Of a stretch of 64,000 nucleotides of DNA, positions 50,808-64,000 are shown piece by piece. The position numbers and the translations under genes were made by a program. How positions within the stretch are numbered: position 1 is the first letter of the stretch; each line of letters begins with the position of its first letter. The notes beneath the pieces were generated by a model, which was not told the origin of the DNA, searched no databases, and saw nothing but the letters and a program-made list of their open reading frames with translations. The DNA is taken from assembly GCF_000327385.1 (NCBI RefSeq), contig NW_008709073.1, positions 1,706,324 to 1,770,323 of the forward strand, in the 5' to 3' direction. The stretch is from Lottia gigantea. Its lineage: Eukaryota; Mollusca; Gastropoda; Lottiidae.

Positions 50808-51094
50808 AGAGCAGTCTAATCAAAATCATAACAGACTTTCGTTACGTTTTTTTAGTAGCTTTTATTTTTAATATTGTCACTTAAGCCAATCAAATTCTTG
50901 CCCTCTCGATTGCTATTATGCTTCTCAGAATGCACCGTTTGTTCGCGTTACAAAATCCAAGCGTTGGAGAGGGCAAGAATTTGATTGGCTGTCGGTGTCG
51001 TCAAACAGGCGATTATTGAAGAAGGCGGTCGTAGGACCCTAACTGAAGTAGCTATATTAAAAGAAGAAAAATACTGAACGAAAGTCTGCTCTAA
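50808..51094. mobile_element. Inverted-repeat element upstream of GT31 copy 1
   Basis: Outer arms AGAGCAG...AGACTTTCGTT and their complement; inner arms AGCCAATCAAATTCTTGCCC/TCTC (50884-50907) and 50967-50990 are a perfect 24-bp pair. The CCAAT in the arms could act in a promoter, but the pairing shows it belongs to the repeat. It lies about 100 bp before the GT31 acceptor. Confidence 0.75.
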
Positions 51095-51176
51095 TCTTAA
51101 TAAGACTGTTGAAGAGGTGTGAAAATGGTTGAAAATTTTACCGGCTTTTTATTCATTGTGTGGTTATACTGAACGT

Positions 51177-51199
51177 AATTGTGTTTTATATATTTCAGT
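51177..51199 (+). promoter_or_regulatory. 3' splice site just before GT31 copy 1 start codon
   Basis: The sequence TGTGTTTTATATATTTCAG ends at 51198, leaving one base before the ATG. The same acceptor (53819-53841) precedes copy 2, so a leader intron was carried in the duplication. The upstream noncoding exon is not identified. An upstream TTG codon would extend the frame by seven residues, but they overlap the acceptor and are rejected. Confidence 0.65.
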
Positions 51200-52201
51200 A
51201 TGTCAGTAATAATTTATACACAGAAATTTTGTCGCTGGAAGATAGTAAAATGGATTCTAGTGCTAATGTTATTTGTAATCTTCATAAATATCATTTTAAA
51301 TGACACTGCACTTCGTTTTATGTCATTCCAATGTGGTTTTTATCCATTTACAAATAGCGAGTGTTTTACAGACTCCAGAAAACATAACTATATATACATT
51401 CATTATGAGTCAAGATTATGTAATGGTGAAGTTTTCCTTCTGATGATGGTTCTATCAACTCCTAGTGATTTCATCATCAGACAAACCATCAGAGAAACGT
51501 GGGGATCTTTCGCTTCCAGCAAATCTAATATTCGTCTAGCTTTTATGCTTGGGAAATTGGAATCAGAAATATTTGACAAAAAAATTGAAGAAGAAAGTGA
51601 GATTCATCATGATATTATACAGAAAGATTTTATAGATTCTTATGGTAATCTAACTTTAAAATCAGAATCTGTTTTACATTATTCGGCTTTTTATTGTCAA
51701 AATGCTCAGTATATTTTAAAGGTTGATTCAGATATGTTTATAAATGTACCGTTATTATTAGATTCTTTAAAAAATTCGGATGATGGAGTGAGTATTATAG
51801 GTCACAAATTAGATCAAATAAGACCAACTGTAGACAAAACTAACAAGTGGTATATTGATCCGTCAACATATCCGTTATCCTACTTCCCGGATTATACCTC
51901 AGGTCCATGTTATGTTATTCCTGGAACATTCACAAAGTCTTTATTTAAAATGTCTCTGAAAACCAGATTGATACGCTTGGAGGATGTGTATATTACAGGT
52001 ATATTAAGAGCAAGGCTATCATTTCCAATACGTCATAATACCAAGTTTCAACTGAGAAAGTGTTATTTTGATTCTTGTAACATTCTGAACGGTATATCTT
52101 GTCATAGACATTCAAGTAATGAAATTATTCAATTGTGGGGGGTATTTGAAAAATGTTTCAAAATGTGCAGCGATTCTAATACATGTTTTAATGTTACATA
52201 G
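51200..52201 (+). CDS. Beta-1,3-galactosyltransferase-like (GT31), copy 1
   Basis: A 333-residue type II membrane protein. It has a short basic cytosolic tail, a membrane anchor at about residues 14-32, then a lumenal GT31 domain. Visible family motifs: IRQTIRETWG (~93-102), RLAFMLG, HHDIIQKDFIDSYGNLTLKS with an N-glycosylation site, the metal-binding DSD (176-178, in KVDSDMFINVP), YPLSYFPDYTSG, and LEDVYITG with the catalytic Glu-Asp (~261-262). The family adds galactose or GlcNAc in beta-1,3 linkage to glycans in the Golgi; the acceptor cannot be told. ATG 51200 is chosen because a TATTTCAG acceptor ends one base before it, implying an untranslated upstream exon. AATAAA (52210-52215) begins nine bases after the TAG, so the 3' UTR should be very short. 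No broken motifs are seen. Confidence 0.93.
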   Translation: MSVIIYTQKFCRWKIVKWILVLMLFVIFINIILNDTALRFMSFQCGFYPFTNSECFTDSRKHNYIYIHYESRLCNGEVFLLMMVLSTPSDFIIRQTIRETWGSFASSKSNIRLAFMLGKLESEIFDKKIEEESEIHHDIIQKDFIDSYGNLTLKSESVLHYSAFYCQNAQYILKVDSDMFINVPLLLDSLKNSDDGVSIIGHKLDQIRPTVDKTNKWYIDPSTYPLSYFPDYTSGPCYVIPGTFTKSLFKMSLKTRLIRLEDVYITGILRARLSFPIRHNTKFQLRKCYFDSCNILNGISCHRHSSNEIIQLWGVFEKCFKMCSDSNTCFNVT

Positions 52202-52339
52202 ATCTGTGTAATAAAAGAATTTCTAAAATCAAAAATTGCCTTCAATTAATGATTATTTAAAGTTATTCATACTAGGTCTATATATCTGCAACTGTGCAGG
52301 CAACCTTAACGATGGCTCAAGTAAATCTTGTTACTAGTA

Positions 52340-52478
52340 GAATTAGTCCGAAACATCTGCCTCTTTTCCAGCCTCTGATAGATATTTTGACAGTCATCGG
52401 CTGGAGTAGACCAGCTGACAACTCTCAAAATAGCTCTCATAGATTGGAATAGAGGTAGATGTTTCTGTCTAGCCTGTC
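52340..52478. mobile_element. MULE-like MITE in the flank of GT31 copy 1
   Basis: Left TTAGTCCGAAACATCTGCC, right, read inward, TAGACAGAAACATCTACC. Its homologous copy follows GT31 copy 2 at 56435-56562 in the same flank, so the insertion is older than the gene duplication. Confidence 0.75.
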
Positions 52479-52732
52479 TATAAGAAGAACAAAAATCATA
52501 ATTATTTTCCAAAAATTATATGCTAGACTGCACAATGCCATCCAATTTTGATGAAACTTGGTATGAGTGTTTAAAATGATAAGAAAACTTGAAAACATTT
52601 GAGCATTCTGTTTATCTTTTCAACATTCAGAGCTTGATGGTCACAGTCCTCAAAATTTTCAACAATGGACTGCTCAAATCAACAGTGCTGGAGGAGTTTT
52701 TATCCGTTTTAACTACCGTATTGTTTGAATTA

Positions 52733-52931
52733 GGGTGCGAATAGACGATGTACGGTGTCCGGTGCGGTATGCGGTGCGGAAATATCGATACAGTAGAAAA
52801 TAGTAAAAGGAAATCGTGTCCGCATAGTGTCCGGACCCATACCTCATATGTTAACTTAACTACTGTATCGATAATCCAGCACAATACATCATATTACCGG
52901 ATACAGTAGGCCTGCATCGTCTATTCGCGGC
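52733..52931. mobile_element. PIF/Harbinger-type MITE with TTA duplication
   Basis: TTA at 52730-52732 and 52932-52934. Ends GGGTGCGAATAGACGATG and, inward from the right, GCCGCGAATAGACGATGC. 199 bp. Inner arms around ATCGATACAGTA/TACTGTATCGAT pair. Locally rich in GGTGCGG. Confidence 0.83.
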
Positions 52932-53164
52932 TTAACCATGCTTTGGAACGGCTCCTGCCTACAGAACATTACGCTACAAAGCAATTTTTTACTGTCGAAC
53001 TACAAATATTTGTTCAATTTTGAGATGTCAATTATGTGCCAGTTTTTGATTAACCTACAATAATTAGTTTGCTAGGCCATACCGAAACCAAACGGTGATG
53101 CGTGTATCATACATGATGCGAGTCAACCAATTATTCATTAAACTCGCTGAAAAATTAAGATGAA

Positions 53165-53339
53165 TTGTTTGTCTTGTCAAGTTAAAAAGTTGAGCCTAAG
53201 AAAATCGCATAATTCCTTAAAAAATACTTCAAACTAGGAATTTGACTCACTAATTCCATGCAAATTTCGTACATGGAGACCATTTACATAAATTCAAGAC
53301 TCAAACCAACCCCCAAAAGTGGCGCATCTATCCCTTTAA
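53165..53339. mobile_element. Family B MITE fragment between the GT31 copies
   Basis: TTCAAGACTCAAACCAACCC and GTGGCGCATCTATCCCTTTA match the right half of family B, ending in TTAA. Confidence 0.7.
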
Positions 53340-53842
53340 ATGCCATATTGATAGAGGCCTTTTGGGAAAATTGTAGTAATGTTTTTTTTTTACGTGGGGT
53401 AACAGCTCTGCCTTAAGTCAAACTGAAATTTATTTAAGGAAAATAAATTGTGGCAGCAGTCATGTAGCCTATAGTTTAGTTAATCTAGTCTGCCATTGCT
53501 ATCGATGTAAAGCTCTGAGAATTATAAGTGGTAAAAAAGTGTTAGTTTTCAAATAATACAAGCATTTAATGTTCTTTATTTAGGTACATGTACATGAATG
53601 AATTCGAGAGAATGAAAATTAAATTTTGAAATGTTTTAGGTCCTATCAAGTTTTATCATGGTATTACATAAAATAACAATAGAAACGTCAGTTCCCTAAC
53701 TGACAATGATATAGGCTAAGGCATTTATTTTCCCTCAAAAAAGGCAAAATTCTTCAGTTCGAAATTGAAAAATATGAAACTTCAAAACTAAGTAACTATA
53801 GTATAATATTAATATAAGTAATTGTGTTTTATATATTTCAGT

Positions 53843-54847
53843 ATGTCAGTAATAATTTATATACAGAAAATTCATCGTTGGAAGAAAGTAAAATGGATTC
53901 TAGTGCTAATGTTATTAGTAATGTTCACATTTATCATTTTAAATAATATTTATCTTCGTTTTATGTCATTTCAATGTGGTTTTCATCCATTTGCAAATAG
54001 CGAGTGTTTTACAGACTCCAGAGAACATAACTATATATACATTCATAATGAGTCAAGATTATGTAATGGTGAAGTTTTCCTTCTGATGGTGGTTCTATCA
54101 ACTCCTAGTGATTTCATCATCAGACAAACCATCAGAGAAACGTGGGGATCTTTCGCTTCCAGCAAATCTAATATTCGTCTAGCGTTTATGCTTGGGAAAT
54201 TGGAATCAGAAATATTCGACAAAAAAATTGAAGAAGAAAGTGAAAATCATCATGATATTATACAGAAAGATTTTATAGATTCTTATGGTAATCTAACTTT
54301 AAAATCAGAATCTATTTTACATTATTCGGCTTTTTTTTGTCAAAATGCTCAGTATATTTTAAAGGTTGATTCAGATATGTTTATAAATGTACCGTTATTA
54401 TTAGATTCTTTAAAAAATTCGGATGATGGAGTGAGTATTATAGGTCACAAATTAGTTAACGAAAGACCAATTGTAAACAAAACTGAAAAGTGGTATATTG
54501 ATCCGTCAACATATCCGTTATCCTACTTCCCAGATTTTACATCAGGCACATGTTATGTCATTCCTGGCATATTTACAAAGTCTTTATTTAAAATGTCTTT
54601 GAAAACGAGATTGATACGCTTGGAGGATGTGTATATTACAGGTATATTAAGAGCAAGGCTATCATTACCAATACGTGATGACGACAGATTCCATACACAA
54701 AAATGTGGTTTGAATCCTTGTAGCACGCTACTGAATAGTATATCTTGTCATAGACATACAAGTGATGAAATTATTCAATTGTGGGGGGTATTTGAAAAAT
54801 GTTTCAAAATGTGCAGCGATTCAAATACATGTTTTAATGTTACATAG
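53843..54847 (+). CDS. Beta-1,3-galactosyltransferase-like (GT31), copy 2
   Basis: A 334-residue near-duplicate of the gene 2.6 kb upstream, with all GT31 motifs intact (IRQTIRETWG, KVDSDMFINVP, LEDVYITG). It has the same acceptor one base before the ATG and the same stop plus AATAAA arrangement. Similarity is not uniform. The middle of the domain is almost identical. The anchor, the HKLVNERPIVNKTEKW stretch and the segment after LPIRDDDRF differ clearly, including one extra codon. It is followed at once by a tandem array built from its own 3' end. It probably makes a Golgi glycosyltransferase of altered specificity or simply more enzyme; this is inference. Confidence 0.93.
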   Translation: MSVIIYIQKIHRWKKVKWILVLMLLVMFTFIILNNIYLRFMSFQCGFHPFANSECFTDSREHNYIYIHNESRLCNGEVFLLMVVLSTPSDFIIRQTIRETWGSFASSKSNIRLAFMLGKLESEIFDKKIEEESENHHDIIQKDFIDSYGNLTLKSESILHYSAFFCQNAQYILKVDSDMFINVPLLLDSLKNSDDGVSIIGHKLVNERPIVNKTEKWYIDPSTYPLSYFPDFTSGTCYVIPGIFTKSLFKMSLKTRLIRLEDVYITGILRARLSLPIRDDDRFHTQKCGLNPCSTLLNSISCHRHTSDEIIQLWGVFEKCFKMCSDSNTCFNVT

Positions 54848-56300
54848 ATCTGTGTAATAAAATGTGTTTCAAAATGTGTACAGATTCTAATACATGTTTT
54901 AGTGTAACATAGATCTTTGTAATAAAAAATGTTTCAAAATGTGCAGCGATTCTAATACATGTTTTAATGTTACATAGATCTGTGTAATAAAAAATGTTTC
55001 AAAATGTGTAGCGATTCTAATACATGTTTTAATGTTACATAGATCTTTGTAATAAAAAATGTTTCAAAATGTGTAGCGATTCTAATACATGTTTTAGTGT
55101 AACATAGATCTGTTTAATAAAAAATGTTTCAAAATGTGCAGCGATTCTAATACATGTTTTAATGTTACATAGATCTGTGTAATAAAAAATGTTTCAAAAT
55201 GTGTAGCGATTCTAATACATGTTTTAGTGTAACATAGATCTGTTTAATAAAAAATGTTTCAAAATGTGCAGCGATTCTAATACATGTTTTAGTGTAACAT
55301 AGATCTGTGTAATAAAAAAATGTTCCAAAATGTGTAGCGGTTCTAATACATGTTTTAGTGTAACATAGATCTGTGTAATAAAAAAATGTTCCAAAATGTG
55401 TAGAGATTCTAATACATGTTTTAATGTTACATAGATCTGTGTAATAAAAAATGTTTCAAAATGTGTAGAGATTCTAATACATGTTTTAATGTTACATAGA
55501 TCTGTGTAATAAAAAAATGTTCCAAAATGTGTAGAGATTCTAATACATGTTTTAATGTTACATAGATCTGTGTAATAAAAAAATGTTTCAAAATGTGTAG
55601 CGATTCTAATACATGTTTTAATGTTACATAGATCTGTGTAATAAAAAATGTTTCAAAATGTGTAGAGATTCTAATACATGTTTTAGTGTAGCATAGATCT
55701 GTGTAATAAAAAAATGTTTCAAAATGTGTAGAGATTCTAATACATGTTTTAGTGTAGTATAGATCTGTTTAATAAACAATGTTTCAAAATGTGTAGCGAT
55801 TCTAATACATGTTTTAATGTTACATAGATCTGTGTAATAAAAAAAATGTTTCAAAATGTGTAGCGATTCTAATACATGTTTTAATGTTACATAGATCTGT
55901 GTAATAAAAAGTGTTTCAAAATGTGTAGAGATTCTAATACATGTTTTAGTGTAACATAGATCTGTGTAATAAAAAAATGTTCCAAAATGAGTAGCGATTC
56001 TAATACATGTTTTAATGTTACATAGATCTGTGTAATAAAAAATGTTTCAAAATGTGTAGAGATTCTAATACATGTTTTAGTGTAGCATAGATCTGTTTAA
56101 TAAAAAATGTTTCAAAATGTGTAGCGATTCTAATACATGTTTTAATGTTACATAGATCTGTGTAATAAAAAATGTTTCAAAATGTGTAGAGATTCTAATA
56201 CATGTTTTAATGTTACATAGATCTTTGTAATAAAAAAATGTTTCAAAATGTGTAGAGATTCTAATACATGTTTTAGTGTATATAGAATATCTGTGTAATA
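54848..56300 (+). repeat. 65-bp tandem array made from the GT31 3' end (stop + poly(A) signal)
   Basis: About 22 head-to-tail units of roughly 65 bp. Each contains a copy of the last ~17 codons of the galactosyltransferase (from AATGTTTCAAAATGTG), its TAG stop, ATCTGTGTAATAAA and a short A run. Nearly every unit keeps an AATAAA. Variants fall into classes (AATGTTAC versus AGTGTAAC; GTGCAGCG, GTGTAGCG, GTGTAGAG) in a patchy order, which suggests repeated multi-unit duplication. The unit is not a multiple of three and varies by one or two A residues. After the last unit the sequence resumes with the same flank found after copy 1 (AAGAATTTCTAAA..., 56304 on). Reverse-strand open frames here are by-products of the repeat. 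Confidence 0.95.
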
Positions 56301-56434
56301 TAAGAATTTCTAAATTAAAGATTGCCTTCAATAGAATGATTATTTAAACATTTCATGTTATTCATACATGAATGCCTATATCTGCAACTATGGCAACCTT
56401 AACGATGGCTCAGGTAGATTTCGTTACTAGCACA

Positions 56435-56562
56435 ATTAGTTAGAAACATCTGCCTCTATTTCATCCTCTTGGCAGTCATCGGCAGGAGTAGACTTAGCTG
56501 ATAACTCTCAAAATAGCTATCAGAGACTGGAATAGAGGCATATGTTTCGGTCTTCTATTATC
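56435..56562. mobile_element. MULE-like MITE in the flank of GT31 copy 2
   Basis: GAAACATCTGCCTCTATTTC to GGAATAGAGGCATATGTTTC, the counterpart of 52340-52478. The flank between array and MITE (GCAACCTTAACGATGGCTCA) is shared with copy 1. Confidence 0.75.
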
Positions 56563-56689
56563 CCTTTTAGCATCCTCGATCGATTGCATTAACTTCCTTC
56601 CCTCTATAAATCCTTTTATTATTTTCTCCAAGGTTTGTTCTTGCAATATGTTTCATGTCCGAGAATATAGCCTGTCTGGACGAACAACT

Positions 56690-57036
56690 TAAATCAAAAA
56701 TTTTATTCATAAAAATGAAAATGCTAATTCTTAATGAATAGAAAGTAGAGGTGTAAAGACTTTGAAAAATACCAGTTTGTCTCACATGTCCATAATTAAT
56801 TCATTACCAGCAGTAGCATATTCCAATGAGTGACCGATGAAGAAAGGTAAAAAAGTCTTCTTTTTTTGACTACCCAGACTGTATATACATGGACATTTAC
56901 GATTGGTTCAATCTTTTAATTATATGGAATAAAAACATAAGTATATGATTAAGAATACATGAGAATTAAAACACCAATTTAATCAAATAGTTTGCTTAAT
57001 TTTACACTAAAAAAATAAGGAAATCCATCTTTATTA
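56690..57036. mobile_element. MITE family E, copy upstream of KIF11
   Basis: Matches the 61570-61897 element along its length (AGTTTGTCTCACATGTCCAT, TTAATTATATGGAATAAAA, ATGATTAAGAATACATGA, AAATAAGGAAATCCATC). The left end is degraded. Confidence 0.72.
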
Positions 57037-57241
57037 TATATATAAACATGGTTTATGATGTTAGGGGTGAGAACCAGGCCGACTCTCGAAGATAGTATTC
57101 CTGTATTTGGAGGCTTGTTGTATTATAAGGCTACTGGAATATCCACTTGTAATGATTTACTTACTTCACAATAAGTTTATGGGAGACAACTCCAAAAACT
57201 TTTTCAACGGGAGACAACCCTTCTATGTAATCAAAACTACA

Positions 57242-57313
57242 ACTTCCGGCTGATACTGGCCAATCAAAACTCAGATTTCAATCCGTTTTGTTTGAAAGAT
57301 CCAATTTGATTGG
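57242..57313 (+). promoter_or_regulatory. KIF11 proximal promoter: ETS, CCAAT x3 and CHR-like motif
   Basis: Within 175 bp of the KIF11 ATG are ACTTCCGG (57242-57249), CCAAT (57260-57264), TTTGAA (57291-57296), CCAAT (57301-57305) and ATTGG (57309-57313). CCAAT boxes with a nearby CHR element (TTTGAA/TTYGAA) are the known layout of late cell-cycle promoters bound by NF-Y and the MuvB complex. Spacing here (about 40 bp between the first two CCAAT boxes) is a little longer than the classic 31-33 bp. Function is inferred. Confidence 0.5.
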
Positions 57314-57413
57314 CTATAAAATTTTGAGATTCATTTTCGAAAACATTTGGCTCTTCGGAAATTTACATGATTTTAATGAATTTTAGATTTTTATGAGTGA
57401 AAATTGACTAATA

Positions 57414-63904
<6,491 letters not shown>

Positions 63905-64000
63905 GTAGAAGTATTGCTCTAATTTGATAATCTTGTCACTTCTGGACACTTGTTTTATTTTATAGGGGAATTCTGCTTTTTTAGTGAAACATTTTCATGA

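Noticed and set aside
51179-51199. N-terminal extension of GT31 copy 1 from an upstream TTG
   Set aside because: The extension overlaps the conserved splice acceptor, and TTG is not a usual animal start.
55624-56331. Repetitive minus-strand proteins (ILKHFF and THFETFF repeats)
   Set aside because: They are antisense readings of the 65-bp array; no start context or independent gene evidence.

Overview
This is an AT-rich, intron-rich animal genome window. Exon-intron structure with GT/AG splice sites, the gene content and the repeat content (tRNA-headed SINEs, many short foldback elements, long internally repeated elements) suggest a lophotrochozoan invertebrate, most likely a mollusc. The species is an inference and I cannot name it. 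No bacterial, viral or organellar genes are seen, and there is one 50-base assembly gap (42642-42691).

Six host protein-coding loci can be read. From left to right they are: (1) HECTD2-like E3 ubiquitin ligase, minus strand, 5' exons only (about 4828-18465), running off the left edge; (2) TEX261, a six-exon membrane protein of ER-Golgi trafficking, plus strand, complete (23942-27178); (3) ANKRD53-like ankyrin protein, minus strand, four exons, complete (31809-34940); (4) and (5) two tandem intronless-CDS copies of a family GT31 beta-1,3-galactosyltransferase (51200-52201 and 53843-54847); (6) kinesin-5 (KIF11/Eg5), plus strand, 12 exons covering the motor and the start of the stalk (57414-63904), running off the right edge. 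From recalled human map positions, TEX261 and ANKRD53 are also convergent neighbours in human (2p13.3), and HECTD2 and KIF11 lie near each other on 10q23, so the window looks like preserved ancestral linkage. The genes do not form a pathway.

The rest is introns and intergenic DNA full of small mobile elements. Four internally unrelated foldback families all end in AGGG and are flanked by TTAA. A MULE-like family has 9-10 bp target duplications. Three elements have TTA duplications of the PIF/Harbinger kind, one of them retaining an N-terminal transposase fragment. There is a hAT-like element, several other inverted-repeat elements, tRNA-derived SINEs, a repeat with about 165-bp internal periods, and a broken Penelope-like (GIY-YIG) retroelement fossil. 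Simple tandem arrays sit next to genes: a 26-bp array beside a HECTD2 splice donor, a 17-bp array in the probable TEX261 3' UTR, and a 65-bp array after the second galactosyltransferase.

The most unusual structure is the last of these. About 22 copies of a 65-bp unit (54848-56300) are made from the final codons, stop codon and poly(A) signal of the galactosyltransferase gene itself. The array is present after copy 2 only and splits a 3' flank that is intact after copy 1.
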